Shown: positions 18,161-27,300 of the stretch, one piece after another
Layout of the letters: each line of letters opens with the position of its first letter
Position numbering within the stretch: the first letter of the stretch is position 1
Assembly (NCBI GenBank): GCA_903823665.1
Contig: CAIJTR010000175.1
Location: forward strand, 1 to 44,360
Direction: 5' to 3'
From: an uncultured Rhodospirillales bacterium
Lineage (GTDB): Bacteria > Pseudomonadota > Alphaproteobacteria > Acetobacterales > Acetobacteraceae
Length of the DNA stretch: 44,360 nucleotides
Notes under the pieces: model-generated
Seen by the model: the letters and a program-made list of their open reading frames with translations, nothing else
Database searches by the model: none
Told to the model about the DNA's origin: nothing
Program-made: the position numbers and the translations under genes

Positions 18161-20232
18161 GCCGATGCCTTTCGTGTCATCTCGATAAAGCCGTGTTCTT
18201 CGATGCGCGCTGTCCAGCTGGGGCCAACCAGGGTTGAAGTCTCGTCCTCGGCGATGATGGCTGGGCCTTGCACGATGGCATTCGCGGCGAGGCGAATGCG
18301 GTCGTAGATGCCCCAGGCAGAGACTTCGCCGGTGGCGGTGTCGCGCACGTTTTGGAATCGGTCCGGTACGGCTGCGTGGGGTTTTCCTACGTCGGTCGCC
18401 GTCTCGGCAAGTTCCGTGATGGTCGCCACCACCACGGCATAGCTCATGATTTCGACATCAGAGCCTGGCACCGGGCGATCATAGAAACGCGCATATTCCT
18501 GATCGTAGCTGGCACGGATGGCGATTACGTCGGATTGCAGAATACGCCCCTCGGGAAGTGTCACCGCGATCTCATGCCCCTGCCCGACATAGCGCATGAA
18601 CGCGATCCTGCTTTGGCGTGTGGGCGCGCCGAAGCTGCCTGCGGCCACAACGGTGCTGGCCTCTGCCACCATGTCGTCGAGCAATGCGTTCACCGCGGCG
18701 ACGTCGAATGTGGAGAAGCGCTGATAGAGACTGCGCACAACCTCGTAGCCGACGGGGGCGCGTAGGAACCCGATGGCGGAGCCGACACCGGCACCGGATG
18801 GCACCAACACACGATCAATGCCGATCTTCTCAGCGACCCTGCCGCCATGCACCGGCCCGCCGCCGCCGAATGCGATCATGGTGCGGCCATCATAGGTTTT
18901 GCCAGATTCGATGGCGTGAACACGGGCCGCGTTGGCCATGTTTTCATCGACCATCTCGACCACGCCGAGGCCCGCGAGTTCGGCGGAAAGGTTGAGCTTT
19001 TCGCCGACATCATGCTTGAGCGCGGCAAGTGCTGGCTCTGCGTGGAGCTTCATGGCGCCACCCGCAAATCGCTCTGGATCGTAACGTCCCAACGCCAGAT
19101 TGGCATCCGTCACCGCCGGATGAAGGCCGCCGCGCCCATAACAGGCAGGCCCCGGATCGGCACCGGCTGATTCCGGCCCAACACCAATTCGCCCGAGGCT
19201 ATCGACATGCGCGATGGAGCCGCCACCGGCGCCGATTTCGACCATCTCGATCACCGGAATGCGCAACGGCAGTCCGGAGCCTTTGCGAAACCGCCCGACG
19301 CGCGCGACTTCAAATGTGCGCGATGTTTGTGGCTGGAAATCATCGATCAGGCAGATTTTGGCGGTGGTGCCGCCCATGTCGAACGACAGCACGCGGTTCA
19401 GCCCGCAGGCCCTCGCGATGGTGGCCGAGAAAATGGCACCACCGGCGGGACCTGATTCCACGAGGCGGATTGGAAAGCGGCACGCGGTCTCGATGGTGGT
19501 CAACCCGCCGCCGGACAGCATCATGAAGATGGGTGCTGTCATGCCGATGCCGCGCAGATCGGCTTCCAGTCTGCGCAGATAGCTCGCCATAAGTGGCTGC
19601 ACGTAGGCGTTGGCTGCGGTGGTTGAGAAGCGTTCCCATTCCCGCATTTCCGGCGATACGTCGCTGGCCAAGGACACCGGCATCTCCGGCATCATTTCAG
19701 CGAGGATGTCTCGCACCCGGCGTTCATGCGTGGGATTGACGAAGCCGTGCAGGAAGCCGACGGCGACACTCTCCACCGCCTCCCGTTGCAGCACTGGCAC
19801 CAGTGCACGGACGGCGGCTTCATCGAGCGGCAGCAGGATTTTGCCCTCATTGTCCAAACGCTCCGGCACCGTGAGGCGCAAATGGCGCGGCACCAGCGGC
19901 TCGGGCAGGACGATGTTCAGATCATATTGGTCGTAGCGGCTCTCATTGCCCATCGCCAGGACATCGCGAAACCCCTGCGTGGTGATCAACGCCGTCTTGG
20001 CCCCCTTGCGCTCAATCACCGCGTTGGTGGCAAGCGTTGTGCCGTGGATAAGAATTTCGATGTCCGACGCCGCGAGCCCCGCCTGCTCGAGGATGGCGCG
20101 CACGCCGGTCATCACCCCCTGCTCCGGCGCTGCGGGTGTGGTGAGCACCTTGGTGGTGTGCCTCGCCCCGTTCGCCTCCAATGCCAGGTCGGTGAAAGTG
20201 CCGCCAATATCAACCGCCAGTCGAACGCTCAT
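18157..20232 (-). CDS. hyuA: Hydantoinase/oxoprolinase subunit A (HyuA)
   Basis: This 691-residue ATPase component activates the cyclic amide by phosphorylation. The ASKHA-type phosphate loop DIGGTFTD lies at residues 8-15, SFDMGGTTAKICLID forms the second phosphate-binding loop, and GAGGGSIAHVD is typical of the family. The frame continues upstream to 20250, but GGAG at 20239-20242 is six bases before ATG 20232, which gives the standard N-terminus. It is divergent from a D-2-hydroxyacid dehydrogenase gene across 54 bp, so one region likely drives both units. Confidence 0.93.
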   Translation of the reverse strand: MSVRLAVDIGGTFTDLALEANGARHTTKVLTTPAAPEQGVMTGVRAILEQAGLAASDIEILIHGTTLATNAVIERKGAKTALITTQGFRDVLAMGNESRYDQYDLNIVLPEPLVPRHLRLTVPERLDNEGKILLPLDEAAVRALVPVLQREAVESVAVGFLHGFVNPTHERRVRDILAEMMPEMPVSLASDVSPEMREWERFSTTAANAYVQPLMASYLRRLEADLRGIGMTAPIFMMLSGGGLTTIETACRFPIRLVESGPAGGAIFSATIARACGLNRVLSFDMGGTTAKICLIDDFQPQTSRTFEVARVGRFRKGSGLPLRIPVIEMVEIGAGGGSIAHVDSLGRIGVGPESAGADPGPACYGRGGLHPAVTDANLALGRYDPERFAGGAMKLHAEPALAALKHDVGEKLNLSAELAGLGVVEMVDENMANAARVHAIESGKTYDGRTMIAFGGGGPVHGGRVAEKIGIDRVLVPSGAGVGSAIGFLRAPVGYEVVRSLYQRFSTFDVAAVNALLDDMVAEASTVVAAGSFGAPTRQSRIAFMRYVGQGHEIAVTLPEGRILQSDVIAIRASYDQEYARFYDRPVPGSDVEIMSYAVVVATITELAETATDVGKPHAAVPDRFQNVRDTATGEVSAWGIYDRIRLAANAIVQGPAIIAEDETSTLVGPSWTARIEEHGFIEMTRKASA

Positions 20233-20286
20233 ACATTGCTCCACGGCCAACTCACGGCCATCATGGTAGAAATTCCGGAGACTGCC

Positions 20287-21252
20287 ATGAAACCGCGCCT
20301 GATCGTCAGCCGCCAGATGCCTTCTGCTGTTGGCAACCGAATTGCTGCAGAATTCGACTGTCCGGTGCCGGGGGGCGAGGATATCGACGCCGAGACGATG
20401 CTGCGGCTGGTGACGCAGACGCGCGCCGACGCGCTGCTGTTCACTTCACATCTTAAGCTCAATGCGGACGTCATTGCAGCGTTGCCTGCGCACGTGAAGA
20501 TTGCAGCCACCTGCTCGGTTGGTTTCGATCACGTCGATCTTGCGGCTGCGCGTGCGCGCGGTTTGCCGGTGACAAACACGCCGGAGGTGCTGAACGAATG
20601 CACCGCCGACCTCGCCTTCATGCTGCTGCTGAATGCCTGCCGCCGTGGTCATGAGTATGAGGCGGTGATGCGCAATGGTTGGCGCAAAGGAATGGGCATG
20701 GGCGAGATGCTGGGCATTCGCGCCTGGGGCAAAACGCTCGGCATTCTGGGCTTGGGCGGCATCGGTCGGGCGATGGCAGCCCGCGCGCGTGGCTTTGGCA
20801 TGAAGATCGTCTATTGCAATCGCACGCGCCTGCCGCCGGAACTTGAGTTGGGCGCGCAATGGTTCGCCCGTTTTGAGGACATGCTGCCGCATTGCGATTT
20901 TCTGTCGCTGCACGCGCCGTCCGGTCCTGAGACGATGGCGATCATCAACGCGCAGACGCTTTCCTTGCTGCCGAAAGGGGCGGTGTTCGTGAATGCGGCG
21001 CGCGGGGCGCTGGTCGATGAGAATGCGTTGATCGAAGCTCTGAAATCCGGCCAGCTTGCTGCGGCGGGGCTGGACGTGTTCCACAATGAGCCCTCGTACG
21101 ACCTGCGCTTCGCGGAATTGCCGAACGTGTTCCTCACTCCACACATGGGCTCGGCCACGCATGAGACGCGCCGGGCGATGGGGTTCCGCGCCATCGACAA
21201 TATTCAAGCGGTTCTCGCCGGCAAGCCCGCCATCGACCCGTTGTGGAGCTGA
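20287..21252 (+). CDS. D-2-hydroxyacid dehydrogenase (glyoxylate/hydroxypyruvate reductase type)
   Basis: This 321-residue NAD(P)-dependent enzyme reduces a 2-keto acid to a D-2-hydroxy acid, or the reverse. It has the Rossmann motif GLGGIGRA, the catalytic Arg in NAARGALVDE, Glu in FHNEPS and His in LTPHMGSATHE. The long open frame begins at 19726, but a GGAG six bases before ATG 20287 and the family N-terminus (KPRLIVSRQMP) fix the start there. It is the first of two tandem paralogs. The second starts only four bases after its stop. Confidence 0.92.
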   Translation: MKPRLIVSRQMPSAVGNRIAAEFDCPVPGGEDIDAETMLRLVTQTRADALLFTSHLKLNADVIAALPAHVKIAATCSVGFDHVDLAAARARGLPVTNTPEVLNECTADLAFMLLLNACRRGHEYEAVMRNGWRKGMGMGEMLGIRAWGKTLGILGLGGIGRAMAARARGFGMKIVYCNRTRLPPELELGAQWFARFEDMLPHCDFLSLHAPSGPETMAIINAQTLSLLPKGAVFVNAARGALVDENALIEALKSGQLAAAGLDVFHNEPSYDLRFAELPNVFLTPHMGSATHETRRAMGFRAIDNIQAVLAGKPAIDPLWS

Positions 21253-21256
21253 GACT

Positions 21257-22216
21257 TTGACCAAACCTACCCTTCTCGTCACTCGCCGCCTGCCCGCCTC
21301 CGTCGAGGCGCGGGCCGCACGTGACTACCACGCCACGCTGAATGCTGATGACACACCGACCACGCCAGCGGGCATTCTCGCTGCTTCCGCTGGGATGGAT
21401 GCGATTTTGTGCTGCACGTCTGATCGTCTGGACGCGGCCACGATTGCGGCCCTGCCTTCGAGCGTGAAGGTGATCTCCACCTTCAGCGTCGGCACCGACC
21501 ATATCGACCTGCCTGCCGCTGCCGCGCGCGGCATTCCCGTCTGCAATACGCCGGATGTGCTGACCGAGGCCACCGCCGAGTTGTCGATGCTGCTCATCCT
21601 CGCCGCCGCCCGGCGGGCCGGTGAAGGCGAGCGCATCGTTCGTGCCAAGAAATGGTCCGGCTGGGCCCCCACGCAACTGATGGGAACCCAGGTCAGCGGC
21701 AAGCGATTGGGCATTTTCGGCATGGGCCGCATCGGCCAGAGCCTCGCCCGCATGGCGCGTGGCTTTGCGATGGAGGTGCATTACCGCAATCGCAGCAGGC
21801 TCTCGCCGGAGTTGGAGCAGGGGGCAGTCTATCACGACAACGATGATAGTTTTCTTGCAATGAGCCAGGTGCTGGCGCTGAATGCTCCCGGCGGTGCGGC
21901 GACCCGGCATTGGCTGAACGCCGAACGCATCGCCAAGTTGCCGCAAGGTGCCATCGTCACCAATGCCGCTCGCGGCACGTTGGTGGATGATACGGCGCTG
22001 ATTGCGGCGCTGCGGTCAGGGCATGTGGCGTTTGCTGGGCTCGATGTGTTCGAGGGAGAGCCTGCGCTAAATCCTGAATATCTCACGCTGGAAAACGCGG
22101 TTCTGCTACCGCATCTCGGCAGTGCGACCACCGAAACGCGCGACGCGATGGGGCATTTGGCGCTGGATGGGATTGATGCGGTGCTGGCGGGAAGACGGCC
22201 TTCGAATTTGGTGTAG
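21257..22216 (+). CDS. D-2-hydroxyacid dehydrogenase, tandem paralog with TTG start
   Basis: A 319-residue paralog of the preceding enzyme: Rossmann motif GMGRIGQS, Arg in NAARGTLVDD, Glu in FEGEPAL and His in LLPHLGSATTE. No ATG or GTG fits. GGAG at 21245-21248 lies eight bases before a TTG at 21257, and the protein then begins TKPTLLVTRRLP, parallel to KPRLIVSRQMP of its neighbour. The start is therefore called as TTG. The overall similarity suggests a local duplication with later divergence in substrate. It converges on the dioxygenase gene with 12 bp between stops. Confidence 0.9.
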   Translation: MTKPTLLVTRRLPASVEARAARDYHATLNADDTPTTPAGILAASAGMDAILCCTSDRLDAATIAALPSSVKVISTFSVGTDHIDLPAAAARGIPVCNTPDVLTEATAELSMLLILAAARRAGEGERIVRAKKWSGWAPTQLMGTQVSGKRLGIFGMGRIGQSLARMARGFAMEVHYRNRSRLSPELEQGAVYHDNDDSFLAMSQVLALNAPGGAATRHWLNAERIAKLPQGAIVTNAARGTLVDDTALIAALRSGHVAFAGLDVFEGEPALNPEYLTLENAVLLPHLGSATTETRDAMGHLALDGIDAVLAGRRPSNLV

Positions 22217-22228
22217 GCCCGGCCCGGT

Positions 22229-23110
22229 TCACATCACCGTTGGCCCATCACTCTCCAGCGTCGTCCGGCGCATGTCGCGGATTTCGGTGGGGTCGTAGCG
22301 GCGGGCGCGGTGCAGGGTGGTGCGGTTGTCCCAGATCACGAGGTCATGTGTGCGCCAGACGTGCTTGTAGACAAACTCACGCTGGGTGGCGCGTTCGGTG
22401 AGGTCGCGCAGCAGCGCCCGCGCCTCCGGCACCGGGTAGCCTTCGATGGCACCTGCGTGGGACGATAGAAACAGCGATTTCCGGCCGGTGACTGGATGGG
22501 TGCGCACGAGCGTCTGCCGGACCGGGGCGAAGCGGATGAACTCATCTGGGGTGAAATCGGTGAAGCCCAGCAAGCCGCGTGAGGTGATTTGCGTGTGCTC
22601 ACACACCAGCCCTTCCAGCTGTGCACGCTCCTCATCATCGAGTGCATCATAGGCGGCACGCATGTCGGCGAACTCGGTGTTGCCATCACGCTGCGGCAGG
22701 ATGCGGGCCGACAGCATGGAGTATTTCGCGGGGGTGGCTTTGAACGAGCTGTCGGAATGCCAAAGCATATTGCCGAGCCCAAACAACCGCTTACGGTCAT
22801 CGCGGGCCATCACCGTGCCGTCACGGTTGAGATTGGAGATATCTGCCAGATCTATTGAGAGCCTTCGATCGGCCCCTTGTGCCAAGTCGCCCGTTGCCCG
22901 CTCCAGCGTTCCAAAGTTGCTTGCGAACGCGACCTGCTGCGCGTCGTCGATCCGCTGATCATGAAAGACCAGCACAGCGAAACGGTCCATCCCCGCCTCG
23001 ATGGCCGCCACATCGTTTGCGGGGAGCGGCTGGCAGAGATCAACGCCCTCAACGCGGCCTACAAAATCGGGACGAGATACCGGATCAACCGGCGTGATGG
23101 TGATGGTCAT
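22229..23110 (-). CDS. TfdA/TauD-type 2-oxoglutarate-dependent dioxygenase
   Basis: This 293-residue Fe(II)/2-oxoglutarate dioxygenase has the metal triad H118 and D120 (LWHSDSSF) and H267 (TLHRARRYD), T145 for 2-oxoglutarate and an Arg near 278-281. The segments LADISN, NxLWHSDSSF, RYSMLSA-like KYSMLSA, NTEFADMRAAYDAL and ATQREFVYKH resemble TfdA, the 2,4-D ether-cleaving dioxygenase, more than taurine dioxygenase. GAGGAGG lies six bases before the ATG. It is the last gene of the minus-strand run that begins with the fusion flavoprotein, 82 bp after the enamidase-like gene. The natural substrate is not known; the family cleaves ethers, sulfonates and other C-X bonds. Confidence 0.9.
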   Translation of the reverse strand: MTITITPVDPVSRPDFVGRVEGVDLCQPLPANDVAAIEAGMDRFAVLVFHDQRIDDAQQVAFASNFGTLERATGDLAQGADRRLSIDLADISNLNRDGTVMARDDRKRLFGLGNMLWHSDSSFKATPAKYSMLSARILPQRDGNTEFADMRAAYDALDDEERAQLEGLVCEHTQITSRGLLGFTDFTPDEFIRFAPVRQTLVRTHPVTGRKSLFLSSHAGAIEGYPVPEARALLRDLTERATQREFVYKHVWRTHDLVIWDNRTTLHRARRYDPTEIRDMRRTTLESDGPTVM

Positions 23111-23192
23111 GCTACCTCCTCGCGGGCCGATGAAATCCTGGCCTTGGTGGAGAGCCTAAATCCGGTGTTGTTCATCCGCAATCAGGGGCTGC

Positions 23193-24383
23193 TTAAACCA
23201 ATTCCGGGACCCGATCTGCAGGCGGGGTGTTGCGGCTGCGGCCACAGCGCACAATCCCGTCAATCACCACCATGCCGATGCCGGGCAGGTCGCCCTTCTG
23301 AATGCTGTCGAGAATATCGGTCCCAGCGGAGTGCTGGGCGCGGTCCATAAACACGAGGTCAGCAGCGCGGCCAGGTTCGATGATCCCGCAATCGAGCTTG
23401 CGCATGCGGGCCGTGTTGCCGGTGGCGCAGGCGATCATTGTCTCGGCTGGTGTGTCCCCCACCGAGGACAGCAACGCGATCATGCGCAGGATGCCGAGTG
23501 GCTGCACGCCGGAGCCGGCAGGGCTGTCGGTGCCAAGGATGACGCGTTCGAGCTGGCCAAGTTCCTTGGCGAATCGCAGTGCCGCCAAGCCAGCGAGTTC
23601 ATTGCCGTTGTGGACGATCTCGATGCCCCGCCCGCAGCCCTCGCACAGGCAGCGGATTTGCGAGAGCGGCAGCGCCGTGTGGCCGCCATTGATGTGGCCG
23701 ATGATGTCGGCATCGGCTTCGAGCACGGTGTCGGCGTCGATATACCCGCTGCCGGGAACTGAAGGACCGCCAGTGTGGATGGTGCTCTGGATGCCGTATT
23801 TGCGCGCCCAGGCGACCATCTCCTTGGCCTCATACCCAGCCTTGACCGTGCCGAGCCCAACCTCGCCAAGCAGCGTCACGCCGCCTGCCGCGAGTTCGGC
23901 AAAGTCCGACTCGACCATGCCGCGCTCGATCAACGGCGCACCCGCCAGCAGCTTCACACCGGCCGGGCGAAAATTGGCGAAGCTGCGTTGTGCGGTGATG
24001 GCGAGTGCCTTGAGGCCGATGATGTCGCGCGGGCGGCCGGGCCAATGCGCCTCGCCGGCGGAGATCATGGTCGTGACCCCACCATTGAGCGAGCTTTCAA
24101 CCCAGCCGAACTGGTTCTGCCGCGGCGTCCAATCGCCGAGAACGGGATGCACATGGCTGTCGATCAGGCCGGGTGTGACGGCACAGCCATGCGCGTCGAT
24201 AATTTGTGTGGCGTGACCGGTGTCGCAATCCGCCAACTTGCCGACGGCCGTGATGCGACCGCCCTCGATAACAAGCGTGTCTGCATCGAGGATTGGCGCT
24301 TCAAGTTTGCCGGTCAGCAGCAGGCCGATATTGCGAACGACGAGCTTGCCGGTCTGCTTCTCGGGGCCTGCTGCAAATGCCAT
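23193..24383 (-). CDS. Enamidase-family amidohydrolase
   Basis: Enamidase from anaerobic nicotinate degradation hydrolyses 1,4,5,6-tetrahydro-6-oxonicotinate to 2-formylglutarate and ammonia. This 396-residue protein matches that family along its length. The binuclear metal ligands are visible as H77 and H79 (DSHVHP), E174 (LGEVGLG), H203 (IHTGG), H230 (GHINGG) and D286 (GTDSP). The LNGGVTTMISAG loop and the C-terminal SRNTPPADR motif are enamidase hallmarks. GGAG precedes ATG 24383 by seven bases and overlaps the end of the fusion flavoprotein gene, so the two are coupled. Nicotinate hydroxylase and 6-hydroxynicotinate reductase genes are not in the window, so the exact substrate is open. 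Confidence 0.85.
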   Translation of the reverse strand: MAFAAGPEKQTGKLVVRNIGLLLTGKLEAPILDADTLVIEGGRITAVGKLADCDTGHATQIIDAHGCAVTPGLIDSHVHPVLGDWTPRQNQFGWVESSLNGGVTTMISAGEAHWPGRPRDIIGLKALAITAQRSFANFRPAGVKLLAGAPLIERGMVESDFAELAAGGVTLLGEVGLGTVKAGYEAKEMVAWARKYGIQSTIHTGGPSVPGSGYIDADTVLEADADIIGHINGGHTALPLSQIRCLCEGCGRGIEIVHNGNELAGLAALRFAKELGQLERVILGTDSPAGSGVQPLGILRMIALLSSVGDTPAETMIACATGNTARMRKLDCGIIEPGRAADLVFMDRAQHSAGTDILDSIQKGDLPGIGMVVIDGIVRCGRSRNTPPADRVPELV

Positions 24384-24387
24384 AGCG

Positions 24388-27300
24388 TTACTCCGCTGCG
24401 ATTGCCGGTCTAGCCTCCAGCTTGCGCATCGCGCGGTCGATCCACAAGGCCGTTACTTTCTCGGCCAGTCCGTTCTGCCGCAGCCGCTCGTTCAGAGCCG
24501 GGAAATCAACGCGGTCCAGCGCCTGATCCTGGTTGAAGCAGCTGAACACCACCGAGCGCACGCCGGTCACCGGGTCAATCTGCGGCTGTAGGCACTGGGC
24601 GCAGACTTCCTTCATCATGCACTGCATGGGCGAGTTGATGGAGCCGATGGCGGAATGACCTTCCAGCAGATACGGCTTCAACAAACCGTGCCGCGCGGCA
24701 CCCACCGCCTGCATCATGCGGTCCGAGCCGATCACGATCATATGTGCCGCATCGGCAAGCGGCACCGCCTGCGCGCCCAACTGGCCCGAGCCGTAGGCGG
24801 CCATTGCCTGCACGATGTTGCCGACGAACGTCCGGTCCTGCGGGCGAGTGGCCGGGAAGCCGGGCGCTTCGTCTGAGCACCAGACGATGACGTCGGCGGC
24901 GCGCTCGATTTCTTCCACCTTGTAGCGGTCGCGCAATGCCTTGTAGCCGGCGAAGTAGATCACCTTGGAGCCCGCCGCCCGCGTGGCTGCACCGATGCTG
25001 AACAGCACCGCGTTGCCGAGTCCGCCGCCGACGAGTGCCACCGTCGTGTTGGCGTGGATTTCTGTGGGCGTGCCAGTCGGACCCATCAGCACGACGGGCT
25101 CACCGATCTTCAGCATAGCGCAAAGGTCCGAGCTGCCGCCCATCTCCAGTGCGATCACTGAGACGAGGCCCTTCGCAGGGTCAGTCCAGGCACCGGTCAT
25201 GGCCAGTCCCTCCATGGCGAGTGACGTCACGCCATGTGCTTCCGCCAAACGGGGGGCGAGCATTTCGTAATTCTGCAACCGGTAGAACTGCCCCGGCTGG
25301 AACGAGCGGGCGGCGGCGGGCGCGTGCAGCACGATCTCAATGATTGTGGGCGTCAGTCTCGTAACAGCGTGAACGGTGGCAGAAAGGTCGCCCTTGGCGT
25401 GGGCAAGAACTTCAGCGCCACTGACCTGGGTCGCATCCATGGTTGCCAACTGGGCGGACACAACGGGATAGCCGCGCTTGGCCGAGCCCATGGCTTTCAC
25501 CACGTTGCCGAAGAAGCTGGGGTGCAAGTCGCCGAAGAAGCTCAGGAAGCGGCCATTCTCCGCGCGATGCATCAGCACCTGCGCCTCGGCAGGCTTGCTC
25601 ATCGAGCGTTCCGGCGTGACCGGCTGGCCCTGCGCGTCAACAGCCTGGAAATAACGGCCATCGAGTTTAATGCGGCCATCCTCACGCGCCAGCACGGTAT
25701 TCGGCTGGGTGCCAGCAGCAACCAGCACGGCGCGCGCGGGCAGCGTTGCCTCGCTTTTATCAGCACGGCTGCACCGCAGCGCACTGGCATGGCCGAAACG
25801 GTCCATCATCACTTCGACGGGTGAGAGGCCCTCGGCGAAGCGAACGCCCTCCTCCATCGCTTTTTCCACTTCCTCGTGGTTCAGCGTGTAACTCGGCGCT
25901 TCGTTCAGTGTGCGGCGGTAGGCCACCGTCGCCCCGCCCCAACTGTCGAGCAACTGCACCAGACGGGGCTCACGGCCCAGCTTCGCGGCAGCGATGCGTT
26001 CGTCGCGGATGGCGTCGGCATGGGCCAGGAACTCAGCGGAGATTTCGGCCTCTTCCTCGCTCCAGCGCGCGCGCACCGCTGCCTCACCACGCTCGGCCAC
26101 CAGCGTGCGGTAGCGCCAAGCAAACTTCTCCACCTGACGCACGTAATAGGCGAGGCTTTCGGTTGCCGTATCCACCGCGGTCAGACCGCCGCCGATCACG
26201 ACGACTGGCAGGCGCAGCTGCAGATTGGCCACCGAGCTCATTTTGGCCGCACCGGTCAACTGCAAGCCCATCAGGAAGTCGCTCGCCTGACGCACGCCGC
26301 GGGCAAGGCCGCCGGGCATGTCGATGACAGTTGGACGACCCGCGCCCATGCAAAGGGCGATGTGGTCGAAACCCATACCCCACGCATCATCGATGGACAG
26401 CGTGCCGCCGCCGCCAAAGCGCACGCCGCCGGCCATCGCAAATTGCTGCCGGCGCTCAAGCAGCAGCCGCACCAGCTTGAGGTAGTTTTTGTTCCATCGC
26501 ACCGTGATGCCGTATTCCGCCACGCCGCCGAACCCGGCCAGCACGCGGTCATCAAGATTCTCAAACAGCGTCTGCGCATCGCGCACGGGCGCGTTGGCGT
26601 CAAAACCCAGTGGTTCGATCTTCAGGCCATCAACGGCCATGATGCTGTGGCCATCATTCATCAGATGATGCGCCAGGGTGTAGCCGGCAGGTCCAAGGCC
26701 CACCACCAGCACCTTGCGCCCCGTATCAGGACGCGGCAGCGGGCGACGGATGTTGAGCGGGTTCCAGCGCGTCACCAGCGCATAGATCTCAAACCCCCAA
26801 GGTAGATCGAGCACATCGCGCAGAATCGAAGTCTCGGCCTGCGGAATGTCGACCGGCTCCTGCTTCTGATAGACGCACGCCTTCATACAATCGTTGCAAA
26901 TGCGGTGCCCCGTGGCTGCCATCATCGGATTGTCGATCGCGATGGTAGCGAACGCCCCCAGCAGATGGCCCTGCGCTCGCAGCGTGTGCATCTCGCTGAT
27001 TTTCTCGTCGAGCGGGCAGCCGGCCAGCATCACGCCGAAATGGCTCTTCTGGAACTCCCCGGTCTTGCGGTCGCGCAGGCCCTTGGAGCAGCTGTCCTTC
27101 GACTGCGTGTGGCACCAGATGCAGTAATTCATTTGGTCCAGCGTCTGCTGGTTGCTCATGCCGGGATCGGTGAGCGCGAAGCCGTCACGCTGCCGCCAGT
27201 CATGCTCCGGAAGGCGCTTCATCAGCACGCCGTCGCGCTCGATGGTCTCCATGTGGACGAGATTGGCGAAGTCGATTTTGCGCGGCACCCGAAATAGCGT

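Noticed and set aside
19726-20286. Upstream 187-codon extension of the first D-2-hydroxyacid dehydrogenase
   Set aside because: It runs antisense through hyuA, has no family similarity, and a GGAG plus the family N-terminus place the start at 20287.
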